From: a virus
Virus record (IMG/VR): IMGVR_UViG_3300028590_000042
Coordinates: 1 to 42,196 of that record
Strand: one strand, 5' to 3'
DNA: 42,196 nucleotides
The position numbers and the translations under genes are program-made. Shown piece by piece: positions 1-7,751 of the stretch (position 1 is its first letter; every line of letters starts with the position of its first letter). The notes below the pieces were generated by a model that did no database searches, was not told where the DNA came from, and saw nothing but the letters and a program-made list of their open reading frames with translations.

Positions 1-135
1 CTCGTGAGTCGATCACGCATTTCACCGTTGCGCCGAAACGCTTCAAGCTGCCCGACGCTGACGAGCAGCTCGCCGGTCCGTTCTTCTTTGAAGGGCCGCC
101 GCTGCATCGCCTTTTCCCCAGACTCTACAAAGCTT
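1..135. repeat. Terminal direct repeat, left copy
   Basis: Bases 1-135 repeat bases 42062-42196 with one difference (T at 9, C at 42070). The repeat lies inside a gene whose frame runs across the join, so the molecule is circular, or circularly permuted, and this is assembly overlap rather than a biological long terminal repeat. The unit length is about 42,061 bp. Confidence 0.93.
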
Positions 136-155
136 ACGTCACCAAAGGGAGCTAA
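1..155 (+). CDS. 3' end of small virion-region gene that begins at 41950
   Basis: The frame entering at base 3 continues the gene starting at 41950 and stops with TAA at 153-155. The joined product is 88 residues. This part includes a Pro/Phe-rich stretch (GPFFFEGPP) and a basic C-terminus. At codon 9-11 this copy reads TCG (Ser), whereas the copy at the other end reads CCG (Pro). The gene lies between a tail-completion gene and the tail tube gene, so a tail-related role is likely, but I recognise no family. Confidence 0.85.
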   Translation, partial: RESITHFTVAPKRFKLPDADEQLAGPFFFEGPPLHRLFPRLYKAYVTKGS

Positions 156-162
156 CTGAACC

Positions 163-1488
163 ATGGCCGGATCGTTTCAAAACAGGAAATTCTTTATCGC
201 GTATCCCGATCAGTTCGAGATTCAGTCGGCGTGGGATGTCGCGGTCGCGAATGCGGACATTGACGCCCGGCACCCGCAGGTAACGCCGACGTATCCGACG
301 TCGCAGGTGACGCGTGAGAAGACGCCGGACTGCTCGGGCGAATACTTCATCGCCGAGGATCTAACGTCCCGTCTCAAGCGGCTTCGTTTCGGATTCAATC
401 CGAATGCTCAGATGCTGGCCGGATGGCTGGCCATGGCATACGGAACGGCCGCATCGCCGACGGGAACGCCGGCGGATGAGACCCAGACAATCACGATCAG
501 CGCAACAGGCGGTACGTTCACGATCTCCTTCTCCTTCGAGGGACTGAGCGGCACGACCGAGGCGATAGCCTTCGACGCGACAGCAGCGGTCGTTCAATCA
601 GCCTTGAACGCGATCCGCTCGGTAAAGCAGGGAACCCAGAACGCGGCGAATATCGCCGTCTCAGGATCTGCCGGCGGGCCGTACACCCTCACGTTCCAGA
701 ACAAGCTTGCCAAGGCGAACGTGCCGCTGGTGACAACGAATGCCGCATCGCTCACCGGTGGAGCAGGAACGGCCGTCGTAGCCGCAGGGACCGCGGGAGC
801 GAACAAGCTCCATGCGATCTCACGCTCGACGTCCGATCAGCCGCCCCAGACCTCGCTGATCTACGGATTCGAGGGTGACTCCGACAATCCGCAGAAGATC
901 AAGAACGTCGTCGTCAACGAGATCGCCGTATCCGGCACCGCTCGAGGCCGCGTGCTTGTCGAGCTGGACCTGATCGCGACCTGGCCATTCTCGGCGGGCG
1001 TTTATTCGATCCCGGACTGTATCAACTTCTCGCCGATCACGACGAAAGACGTACGGCTGCTGATCAACTCGTCGTACTACGTCGACGCGCTTCGCGAGTT
1101 CCGATTCGTCTACTCGAACAACATCATTACCGGGGACGATGCCTTTCCGTTCGACGATATCGACGCGATCCGCCTTGAAAAGGGCGACCGCACGTCAATG
1201 TTCAACTTCACGATCTTCGGCTCCAAGGGCGACACGCTCTACACGCTTGCCGAGACCGAGCCTGAAGAGGATATCTCGCTGCATATCGGTCGTCCGGGCG
1301 ATCGTGTCTCGATCTACGCCCCGTCGGCAAAGCTGAAGCTCGAGGATACGGATACGACCTTCATCGGCGATGCGAACCGCTCGGCTATCAGCTACATGGC
1401 CGAGCCCTTCCTGGACGAAGGACTCTCGGGCACGCCCGACTATATCGAGGCGAACCTCGATCAGACGGTCCAGTACCTCTTGACCTAA
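163..1488 (+). CDS. Major tail tube protein with inserted beta domain
   Basis: The 441-residue product sits between the head-tail completion genes and the tail assembly chaperones, the normal place for the tube protein. The central part (about residues 105-205) is rich in Thr, Ala and Gly and carries two marks, a GTFTISFSFEG strand and a GGPYTLTFQNKLA strand. These match the repeat-type beta domain often found as an insertion in phage structural proteins. The flanking parts (1-100 and 215-441) would form the tube fold. A GGGAG element lies about 12 bases before the ATG. The tube assignment rests mainly on position and size; a tail sheath is unlikely because no second tube gene follows. Confidence 0.72.
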   Translation: MAGSFQNRKFFIAYPDQFEIQSAWDVAVANADIDARHPQVTPTYPTSQVTREKTPDCSGEYFIAEDLTSRLKRLRFGFNPNAQMLAGWLAMAYGTAASPTGTPADETQTITISATGGTFTISFSFEGLSGTTEAIAFDATAAVVQSALNAIRSVKQGTQNAANIAVSGSAGGPYTLTFQNKLAKANVPLVTTNAASLTGGAGTAVVAAGTAGANKLHAISRSTSDQPPQTSLIYGFEGDSDNPQKIKNVVVNEIAVSGTARGRVLVELDLIATWPFSAGVYSIPDCINFSPITTKDVRLLINSSYYVDALREFRFVYSNNIITGDDAFPFDDIDAIRLEKGDRTSMFNFTIFGSKGDTLYTLAETEPEEDISLHIGRPGDRVSIYAPSAKLKLEDTDTTFIGDANRSAISYMAEPFLDEGLSGTPDYIEANLDQTVQYLLT

Positions 1489-1507
1489 GTTTCCACAGTA
1501 CCGGCGT

Positions 1508-1531
1508 GGGGCAGCGGTTAAATACTGCCCC
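1508..1531 (+). promoter_or_regulatory. Intercistronic hairpin before tail chaperone gene
   Basis: GGGGCAG at 1508-1514 pairs perfectly with CTGCCCC at 1525-1531 around a 10-base loop. It ends five bases before the ATG at 1537, and no Shine-Dalgarno sequence is visible there. There is no T-run, so this is not a terminator. It may protect mRNA ends or tune chaperone translation relative to the tube protein. Confidence 0.5.
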
Positions 1532-1536
1532 CGAAT

Positions 1537-1932
1537 ATGAAAAGTTCAACGAAAACCGCAACCGCAACTGCATCCATCTTCGATCGAACGGATATCGAAG
1601 TTCCTCTCTCTTACGACTTTCTGCCGGACGTCAGCATGAAGTTTTTCATGCGCCTGCAGATGAACAAGGAAGCCGTCGAGAGCAATCAAAAGTTCCTCGG
1701 ATTATCGAAAGAGCAGCGTGACGAGAAAGATCACGAGAACAACGTGCATCTGCTCGCTACCCTCTCGACGCGTTTCCCCGAAGGCGTTCCCGGGCTCGAG
1801 CTCGGCGAGGGTGAAAACGTCGGCTCGGCGATCACGCGGTTCTTCTCCGATCGCACTGAGATGAAGCAAAAGGTCTGCATCGACGTGCTGAACCGTTACT
1901 TTCGGCTGACGCAGCCGAAGGAGTATCTTTGA
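1537..1932 (+). CDS. Tail assembly chaperone (G-like)
   Basis: This 131-residue protein lies between the tube protein and the tape measure gene, where long-tailed phages encode the G/GT chaperone pair that coats the tape measure during tail assembly. It ends Pro-Lys-Glu-Tyr-Leu then TGA, and the termination context is a +1 frameshift signal (1918-1933). Ribosomes that shift enter the frame of 1931-2311 and make a fused protein of about 257 residues. The sequence is hydrophilic, with no membrane segment. The family cannot be named from sequence, but position, length and the frameshift together make the call strong. Confidence 0.83.
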   Translation: MKSSTKTATATASIFDRTDIEVPLSYDFLPDVSMKFFMRLQMNKEAVESNQKFLGLSKEQRDEKDHENNVHLLATLSTRFPEGVPGLELGEGENVGSAITRFFSDRTEMKQKVCIDVLNRYFRLTQPKEYL

Positions 1933-1933
1933 C
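1918..1933 (+). promoter_or_regulatory. RF2-type +1 programmed frameshift site
   Basis: The sequence is AAGGAG TAT CTT TGA C, with TGA in frame as the stop of the chaperone gene. The autoregulatory +1 site of bacterial prfB is AGGGGG TAT CTT TGA C. The last 11 bases here are identical to it, and the internal Shine-Dalgarno-like element has the same three-base spacing to CTT. A +1 slip of the P-site tRNA from CTT to TTT gives GAC as the next codon, and that frame is then open for 126 codons to 2311. It is closed upstream by a TGA at 1907-1909, so entry must occur between 1910 and 1932. Confidence 0.88.
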
Positions 1934-2311
1934 AGCTTTCAGATCGTAGCGTGGCAGCTCCTCTACCACTCTCGTGAGTTAGGCGACCTTGCACCGCAAT
2001 ACGACGACTGCCCGAAGTGCCCGGACACGGACGAACGGCTCCCTGATTTCTGCGAGACGTGCCCGCGGCGGGAGATGGAAGAGGGCTTCACGGAAGCCTG
2101 CGAGAGTTATTTGAATGAGCGGGTAGGCGACGGATGGCAGCGATACGGCCTCGACGTTCTAAGGCGTGACGTGATCGACGTGATCGGCCTCGAGGACAGC
2201 CAGATCGAGCTGACGATGCTCGCCGAGCGATGCGTCGAGATCGTAAAGACCGAACGCCGGAAGATGAAGCGGATCGATGAATGGAATCGAAGGCAAAAGG
2301 AGAAAACGTAG
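1931..2311 (+). CDS. Tail assembly chaperone extension (T-like), made by +1 frameshift
   Basis: The open frame begins right after the shift site and encodes 126 residues, with no good independent start near its beginning. The first ATG in frame is at 2075, deep inside it. Together with the upstream gene it gives a G-T fusion of about 257 residues, like lambda gpGT, which recruits the tail tube to the tape measure. Two Cys pairs (CPKCPD and CETCP, about residues 29-52 of the extension) suggest a small metal-binding knuckle. The end overlaps the next gene by 31 bases. Confidence 0.82.
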   Translation, partial: DSFQIVAWQLLYHSRELGDLAPQYDDCPKCPDTDERLPDFCETCPRREMEEGFTEACESYLNERVGDGWQRYGLDVLRRDVIDVIGLEDSQIELTMLAERCVEIVKTERRKMKRIDEWNRRQKEKT

Positions 2312-2478
2312 AGGAGTTTCGCTACTGGTCTTGTGAAAGAAAGAGACCATACGAATCGAGGGCAACGGCGAGGGCCGAGAGGAAGAAGATGGAGCGGCGT
2401 CACGGCATCAAGTTTCAGATCTACAAATGCGAATTCTGCCGCTGCTTTCATCTGACGAAGAATCGAAATGGCCAATAA
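2281..2478 (+). CDS. Small Cys/His-rich protein
   Basis: This 65-residue basic protein begins inside the end of the chaperone extension and overlaps the tape measure start by 11 bases, so translation is probably coupled. Its C-terminus has the form Tyr-Lys-Cys-x-x-Cys-x-x-x-His-Leu-Thr, a single zinc-knuckle end seen on many small phage proteins, with another Cys at YWSC. The middle is a basic helix (ARAERKKMERRHG). Nucleic-acid binding is plausible but not shown. Confidence 0.7.
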   Translation: MESKAKGENVEEFRYWSCERKRPYESRATARAERKKMERRHGIKFQIYKCEFCRCFHLTKNRNGQ

Positions 2479-4309
2479 AGATCAAGTTGAAATAGACATA
2501 ATCCTGAACGAGAAGAGTCTCGACGTTGGCCTGTCAAAAAGCAGGGCCAAGCTCGAGAGCTTTCGTCAGCAGATCATTATTGACCAGCAGCAGATCGCGG
2601 CGGCAGCGGCCAGCCAGTCTACCGACATATTCAGGAACCTCGCCGGGCAGGTGTCGCGATTCTCCGCGCAGCAGAAAGCTCAGCTGAGCTTCCAGGTGAA
2701 CGACATCATCACCGGACTTGCGAGCGGTCAGAGTCCGTTCCAGATCCTCGCTCAGCAAGGCGGCCAGATCGTCCAGATCTTCCAGATGACCAAGGTCGCC
2801 CAGGAAGGTACGGCGGTGGCTACAGCAGCCGCTGCCGCGTCAGAAGCTACGTTTGCCACCTCAGCAAAGGCCGCGGCAGTCTCACAAGCTCAGGTCGCAG
2901 TGTCGTCCGAGGCAACCGCTGCCTCGATGACTCAAGCGTCCGGAGCGGCCACGGTACTCGGTGCAAGCGTCGTGTCGCTCGGGGCGATCTTAGCGGCCGG
3001 ATTGGTGACGATCGGCGCGGTATACAAACTCACGAAGGACATCGAAGAGTCGGCCCAAAAGCGGCTTCAGCGTGAAAAGGAGATCACGGGCGAATTCAAC
3101 CGGCAGAATCTCGCCTTCGCGGAGTTGGCGAAACGGATCAAGGACGCTGCGAACGCTCGCTCGTTCGGAGCCTTTGCCGGCGGGGATGACGTTGTCGGAC
3201 TTCGAATCGGCCTGGCTTCACGTCAGCAGCAGCGACAGCAGTTAGAGGCAGACTTCAGGCAGCAGCAGGATCGCTACAACCGCTTGCTGCAGCTCCCCGG
3301 CCTTCCGGCAGACGTTCTCAAGCAGGCATTCCCCAAAGAGGCGGAAGACCGGCTCAGGAAGCTTGACGATGAGATCGTCTCGATCACGGACCGCCTTGCC
3401 GTTCTCAAAGAGCAGCAGCGTGAGGATTACCGCAACAATGTGTTCGGCGGCGTCCAGCGGGCGATCGAAGCGGATAGGAAGTCGGTCGAGCAGGCCGCGA
3501 TAAATGCCGCGAAAGCCGAGCAGGATCTCGCCGAGAAGCGAAAGAAGATGGTCGAGGAATCGATCGAGAAGGCGAAAGAATGGGCCCGCTACATGGAGCA
3601 GGCCCGGCGGACGATCGCCGAGACCTTCGCGTCGACCTCAGATAATCCGTTCGTCAGGATCTTCAACGACGGAGCGAACGCGATCGACAGAGTAACGGCG
3701 GCAACCGGACGGCTGAGCGCCGGACTGCAGCAGACTCTTCGAGACCTCATCAACAATCGAACCGCGGCAGCAGACTTCGCTCAGCAGCTTGATAACCGGC
3801 TGCGAGCCTCGGACCTTCGCGACCAGGCTCGGCAGTTCAGGGCAGGGCGTCGGGACGAGGACGATCCGAGCGCAACCTTGAGGCGACGGCTGCAGGCTTT
3901 GGGTGCAGGAGCCTCTCCATTTACATCGCAGGACTTTCAGTACGATCCGCGGACGCAGCAGGTCGGGCAAGCGATCGCTGAGACTGCCCGCAATGCGGCC
4001 GAACGCCGTTTGATCGATCAGCAGATCATCCGGCTTACCGAGGGCCTCGATCCATCGAAACTGACAGGCCAACAGAACACACTCGCTGCGGCAGCTCGCG
4101 AGCGTGAAGCTCTCCGCCTCGAGAACGAGCGGCAGCAGGGCGTCAAGTATTTCGAAGCGATGAACAAGATCATCGGCGAAAACGGCTTGAAGGTGTCGAT
4201 CGCGAACGGCAAGCACGTTGTCGAGATCCGCAACAAGGCGAAGGACCGGGCGGAAGTTACCGAGTCTCCGTCGCAGCAGCAGACGAACAGCTTTTACGAT
4301 CCCAAATAA
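2468..4309 (+). CDS. Tail tape measure protein
   Basis: The 613-residue product is mostly helical with long Gln/Ala/Arg-rich coiled-coil stretches. Residues about 75-105 (QLSFQVNDIITGLASGQ, followed by a LAQQGGQ motif) match the signature of the lambda-H-type prophage tail length tape measure family. A Gly/Ala-rich hydrophobic segment near residues 160-185 could insert into the host membrane during DNA entry. At about 0.15 nm per residue, the length implies a tail near 90 nm, short for a siphovirus. The start codon overlaps the small gene before it. Confidence 0.9.
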   Translation: MANKDQVEIDIILNEKSLDVGLSKSRAKLESFRQQIIIDQQQIAAAAASQSTDIFRNLAGQVSRFSAQQKAQLSFQVNDIITGLASGQSPFQILAQQGGQIVQIFQMTKVAQEGTAVATAAAAASEATFATSAKAAAVSQAQVAVSSEATAASMTQASGAATVLGASVVSLGAILAAGLVTIGAVYKLTKDIEESAQKRLQREKEITGEFNRQNLAFAELAKRIKDAANARSFGAFAGGDDVVGLRIGLASRQQQRQQLEADFRQQQDRYNRLLQLPGLPADVLKQAFPKEAEDRLRKLDDEIVSITDRLAVLKEQQREDYRNNVFGGVQRAIEADRKSVEQAAINAAKAEQDLAEKRKKMVEESIEKAKEWARYMEQARRTIAETFASTSDNPFVRIFNDGANAIDRVTAATGRLSAGLQQTLRDLINNRTAAADFAQQLDNRLRASDLRDQARQFRAGRRDEDDPSATLRRRLQALGAGASPFTSQDFQYDPRTQQVGQAIAETARNAAERRLIDQQIIRLTEGLDPSKLTGQQNTLAAAAREREALRLENERQQGVKYFEAMNKIIGENGLKVSIANGKHVVEIRNKAKDRAEVTESPSQQQTNSFYDPK

Positions 4310-4737
4310 TGGCCAGATACAGCCTCATTTCTATTGACGGGATCTACCTGACGCGGGACGGGCTGGACAGCGGCGTGCGGTGCAAGGTCGATGTTGAAGG
4401 GTTGCTGGCTCTCAGGCTCACCAACGGAAGAGTCATCCGGAACGCCATAACCGGAACGCCCAGAATGCAGAGACGGTCGGTCCTCGGAAAGCCGATCGCA
4501 ATGGTCATCGCTTCGAAATCGAAATCAACCATGGACGATCTCATTGATGCTATCAACACGGCGGAAACTTCGGGGCAGGTTCATGCGGTGACGATAGAGG
4601 GCGACTCGGGCGACTTTGACCTTGATCTCGTTCTCGAATCGCTCGAGGGGCCGGACAGTTTCAGGAACGGCATTCTCAACCGCATCAGCCTTGCGTTCCG
4701 GGTGCATACGGTGAACTCGATCGCAGCAGGAAGCTAA
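4309..4737 (+). CDS. Tail protein downstream of tape measure
   Basis: This 142-residue protein starts on the last base of the tape measure stop (TAATG). The predicted content is beta-rich, with Asp/Leu-rich strands (SGDFDLDLVLESLEG). The slot just after the tape measure usually holds distal-tail or minor-tail proteins. I recognise no diagnostic motif; a distal tail or hub adaptor role is inferred from order only. Confidence 0.7.
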   Translation: MARYSLISIDGIYLTRDGLDSGVRCKVDVEGLLALRLTNGRVIRNAITGTPRMQRRSVLGKPIAMVIASKSKSTMDDLIDAINTAETSGQVHAVTIEGDSGDFDLDLVLESLEGPDSFRNGILNRISLAFRVHTVNSIAAGS

Positions 4738-4740
4738 GTT

Positions 4741-5538
4741 ATGTCACAGGCAACAAATTTCTTGGAAGCGGCCTTGCTCGATCATCTGTTCGGGATCTCG
4801 GCGTATTCAGCTCCGGCGACGATGTATCTCGCGCTGTTTACAGCGATGCCATCGGGCGAGACGCCGACGGCTACGGAAGTGACCGGAGGTTCATACGCGA
4901 GGAAGGCGATCACAAATGACGCTACCGAATGGAGCCGAACGGGAAATGTCATCACCAACGATAACCTTCTCGATTTCGTGACCGCATCGGCGAACTGGGG
5001 CACGGTCACGCACTGGGCTTTGATGGATGCATCCAGTGGCGGAAACATGCTGGTCTACGGCGAGCTGTCGACGCCCGTAGCAATTAATAACGGATCGACG
5101 TTCAGAGTCGCGGCCGGCCAGCTTTCGATCACATACAACGCGAAATCGAACTACGCGGCCGGTAAGCTTCTTGATCACCTTTTCGGAATCGCATCGTGGA
5201 CCGTTCCCGCCAATCAGTACATCGCCCTGTTTACGGCGGCTCCGACGGATGCGGGAGGCGGCACTGAGGTCTCGACCTCCGGAACGGCCTATGCCCGCGA
5301 AACGGTAGCGAACAGTGCTTCAGGATGGTCCAGGACAAACAACGAGGTCACGAACGATAACAATATCGAGTGGGCAGAAGCAACAGCGTCATACGGCACA
5401 GTCGTCGCGGTTGGGTCCTTCGATGCACTGACCGTCGGCAACATGCTCTGGTGGGCAACGAAAACGCCGAGCGAGACTGTAGGACTCGGATCGATATTCG
5501 CATTTGCAGCGGGAGCTTTGGCGTACACCCTTGACTAA
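4741..5538 (+). CDS. Tail protein with two tandem copies of one domain
   Basis: The 265 residues are two related domains. Copy 1 (about residues 8-130) and copy 2 (about 143-265) share LLDHLFGI, YLALFTA/YIALFTA, SYAR/AYAR, a WSRT strand, a WGTV/YGTV strand, a GNML segment and an F-x-x-AAG-x-L end. Domains of this type occur in phage virion proteins near fibres, often named only as structural. The second copy has drifted, which points to old duplication. It probably decorates the tail or builds the fibre base. Confidence 0.72.
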   Translation: MSQATNFLEAALLDHLFGISAYSAPATMYLALFTAMPSGETPTATEVTGGSYARKAITNDATEWSRTGNVITNDNLLDFVTASANWGTVTHWALMDASSGGNMLVYGELSTPVAINNGSTFRVAAGQLSITYNAKSNYAAGKLLDHLFGIASWTVPANQYIALFTAAPTDAGGGTEVSTSGTAYARETVANSASGWSRTNNEVTNDNNIEWAEATASYGTVVAVGSFDALTVGNMLWWATKTPSETVGLGSIFAFAAGALAYTLD

Positions 5539-5891
5539 TGGTTATACCGACAGAGGTCATTTACGACGAGGATACGTTCATCAACCGTCCGACACTGGGA
5601 TTGCGAACGTGGAAGGCCGTAACATCTGGGACGATCACGGAGATGCGTCTATGGGTCGAGAACGCGGGCGGGCCGGGTTCAGCAAGGGGATATTTCAATG
5701 TTCGAAAGAACGGAGTGCCACTGTTCACGAATCCGGACCGGCCGCAAGTGACAAACGCGGTCTTCAATGTGACGAAAACGGGATTGAGCATCCCGGTGAG
5801 TTTGGGAGACGAACTTTCTCTTGGCCTGGAGCGGGCCCAGAGAATCGTGATCTATTCACCGATCACCTTCTTAATGTTGACAGAGGAATAA
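5538..5891 (+). CDS. Small beta-rich tail/fibre protein, paralogue of the gene at 7341
   Basis: This 117-residue protein starts inside the previous stop (TAATG). It shares with the 7341 product an FNV-x-x-NG strand, a DRP motif and a GD-x-(I/L) strand in the same order and spacing, so the two are paralogues that flank the fibre genes. The pattern looks like a small jelly-roll or carbohydrate-binding beta domain, but this is inference. Confidence 0.68.
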   Translation: MVIPTEVIYDEDTFINRPTLGLRTWKAVTSGTITEMRLWVENAGGPGSARGYFNVRKNGVPLFTNPDRPQVTNAVFNVTKTGLSIPVSLGDELSLGLERAQRIVIYSPITFLMLTEE

Positions 5892-5892
5892 T

Positions 5893-6525
5893 ATGGCGAT
5901 CGTACACAGCAAAGTAAGCGCGGTAGCAGATGGTGCAAATACATCGCTCGTCCGTCCGTCCGATTGGAACGACGACCACGATATCACGACCTCAGTGGTC
6001 ACGCCGGCGACGGATGACAAGATCCTGATCAAGGACACGTCGGGGAGCGACGGCCTTGCCCACATTCTAGTCTCCGCGTTACTCGCGTTGGTGGTCGATT
6101 CTGCTCCGGGTGCGTTGGATACGCTCAATGAACTGGCCGCGGCCCTCGGCGATGATGCGAATTTTGCGACGACCGTCACCAATGCTCTTGCGCTGAAGGC
6201 TCCGCTCGCACCTCGCGACGGTACTACCGCCTCGAGTGCGACGCCTACACCGGATGCGGACGCTCACGATCTCTACACGATCACCGCACTCGCGGTAGCT
6301 GCTGAGTTGCAGAATCCGTCGGGCACGCCCGTCAACGGCCAGGTACTGATCGTGCGGATCAAAGATGACGGTACAGCCAGGGCACTGACGTTCGACACGG
6401 ATTATCGGGCAATCGGGGTGACTCTGCCGACGACAACGGTGATCTCGAAGACGATGTATATCGGCACGATCTACAACTCAGCAGATTCGAAATGGGACGT
6501 TCTTTCGGTAGTAGAGGAAGCGTAG
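5893..6525 (+). CDS. Tail fibre protein
   Basis: This 210-residue protein carries the segment ALDTLNELAAALGDD followed by ATTVTNALALKAP (about residues 75-105). That segment is a common helical linker in phage fibre proteins, just before a beta-rich C-terminal part. It begins with the Met-Ala-Ile-Val start typical of short fibre proteins and has Asp/Thr-rich strands. It probably trimerises. Confidence 0.75.
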   Translation: MAIVHSKVSAVADGANTSLVRPSDWNDDHDITTSVVTPATDDKILIKDTSGSDGLAHILVSALLALVVDSAPGALDTLNELAAALGDDANFATTVTNALALKAPLAPRDGTTASSATPTPDADAHDLYTITALAVAAELQNPSGTPVNGQVLIVRIKDDGTARALTFDTDYRAIGVTLPTTTVISKTMYIGTIYNSADSKWDVLSVVEEA

Positions 6526-7344
6526 ATGAACTATCGAGCCTTAATCGGACTTATGGCAAGGGCTCCGGGCGGAGGCGGATACGACGCGGACGCTCAACCG
6601 TACATCGATGCTCTCGCCCTTCTCGGAATTGTCGACGCTACTTTGAATGACGCGTGGAATGACTTTGTAGTGTCGGCGAAGGCCGACGGCTATTGGGGTA
6701 ACTTTACCGCCGTATATCCGTTTGGAGGCGGAACGGCAGCGGCCCACGCGATCAACGCGAAGAATCCGGGCACATACGACATAACCTGGGCGGGCGGCGG
6801 GGGCACACACAACGCAAATGGTTTCACGCCGAACGGATCCACTAGTTACGGTAATACAGGAATCAACGCTTCTTCCGTTCTGACCTTCACTGACTGTCAC
6901 ATCTCAACATATTCTCGGACGACTGTACTGAGCTTGAATCAGATTGACATCGGGGCCGAGGTTGGGGGAGGCGGGCGGTTATATATTTCACCCGCGACGA
7001 GCCTCAATGATTTTCAACTAACTATCGGTAACGGTGCGACGATCATCGCCGGCTCGCAGGGTTCGGACACGCTGGGCCAATATCTTGTTACCCGGAGGGG
7101 AACGACAGACTCAGAGGCGTACAAGAACGGTTCATCAATCGGCACAAACGGGGTCAACAGCGGTTCATTGCCTAACCTGAATATCACGATCGGAGCGTTG
7201 AACTACGACGACGGGAACCGCTATAACTTCTCCTCCCGCAATCTCGCCTTCGCATCTATCGGGGCGGGACTAACAGATACGGAAGCGGCGAATTTTTACT
7301 CGGCGGTGCAGGCGTTTCAGACCACTCTTGGGAGGCAGGTATGA
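6526..7344 (+). CDS. Putative receptor-binding / fibre tip protein
   Basis: This 272-residue protein directly follows the fibre gene. It is rich in Gly, Asn, Ser and Thr, with many aromatic residues in strand-like stretches, consistent with a concanavalin/LamG-like beta sandwich. The N-terminus (about residues 20-55) is helical and includes an Ala/Leu-rich segment ending in NDAWNDFV, seen before such domains in phage proteins. The order hub, fibre, tip makes it a candidate for host recognition. There is no enzymatic motif that I can see. Confidence 0.6.
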   Translation: MNYRALIGLMARAPGGGGYDADAQPYIDALALLGIVDATLNDAWNDFVVSAKADGYWGNFTAVYPFGGGTAAAHAINAKNPGTYDITWAGGGGTHNANGFTPNGSTSYGNTGINASSVLTFTDCHISTYSRTTVLSLNQIDIGAEVGGGGRLYISPATSLNDFQLTIGNGATIIAGSQGSDTLGQYLVTRRGTTDSEAYKNGSSIGTNGVNSGSLPNLNITIGALNYDDGNRYNFSSRNLAFASIGAGLTDTEAANFYSAVQAFQTTLGRQV

Positions 7345-7751
7345 GCTTCCAAATAGATTCATTCCAGGCCGACGCGTTTCAATCGGAGATATCCGACTCT
7401 CCGTTCATCATTCCGATGAACAAGCAGCGGACTGGATCGCGCGTCCTTACCACCGGCACCATCCTTCGCTACAAGGCAACCGTGACTGGCGAATTCTCGA
7501 CTGTCGATATCTGGATCAACGGAGCGAACAGCTCGGCCACCTCGATCATCTTCAACGTCGAGATAAACGGCGATGCAGTCTTTTCCGGCGGTGATAGGCC
7601 GACGATCGCAACCGGAGCCAGTCATGTTCAGAAAACGAATGTCGGAGAAGCGGTAACCCTCGGAGACGATATCGAGATAACGATCGAACAGGTTCCGACG
7701 GAAGGCGTCGGCGTTCCGATAGATTCAATTATTCGCGTACTAGTCAGCTAA
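7341..7751 (+). CDS. Small beta-rich tail/fibre protein, paralogue of the gene at 5538
   Basis: The 136-residue product overlaps the previous gene by four bases (ATGA). About residues 40-130 align with the 5538 product (FNVEINGD, GDRPTI, LGDDIEI). The N-terminal 30 residues (Phe/Gln/Asp-rich) are unique. Two related proteins on either side of the receptor-binding candidate may bind glycans or form part of the same tail-tip assembly. Confidence 0.66.
   Translation: MSFQIDSFQADAFQSEISDSPFIIPMNKQRTGSRVLTTGTILRYKATVTGEFSTVDIWINGANSSATSIIFNVEINGDAVFSGGDRPTIATGASHVQKTNVGEAVTLGDDIEITIEQVPTEGVGVPIDSIIRVLVS

Noticed and set aside
1-135. Biological long terminal repeat
   Set aside because: The repeat lies inside a gene whose frame continues over the join, and its length fits assembly overlap of a circle.
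3638-4216. Minus-strand 192-residue frame in the tape measure gene
   Set aside because: Antisense shadow of a long coiled-coil gene, with no ribosome site and no recognisable domain.
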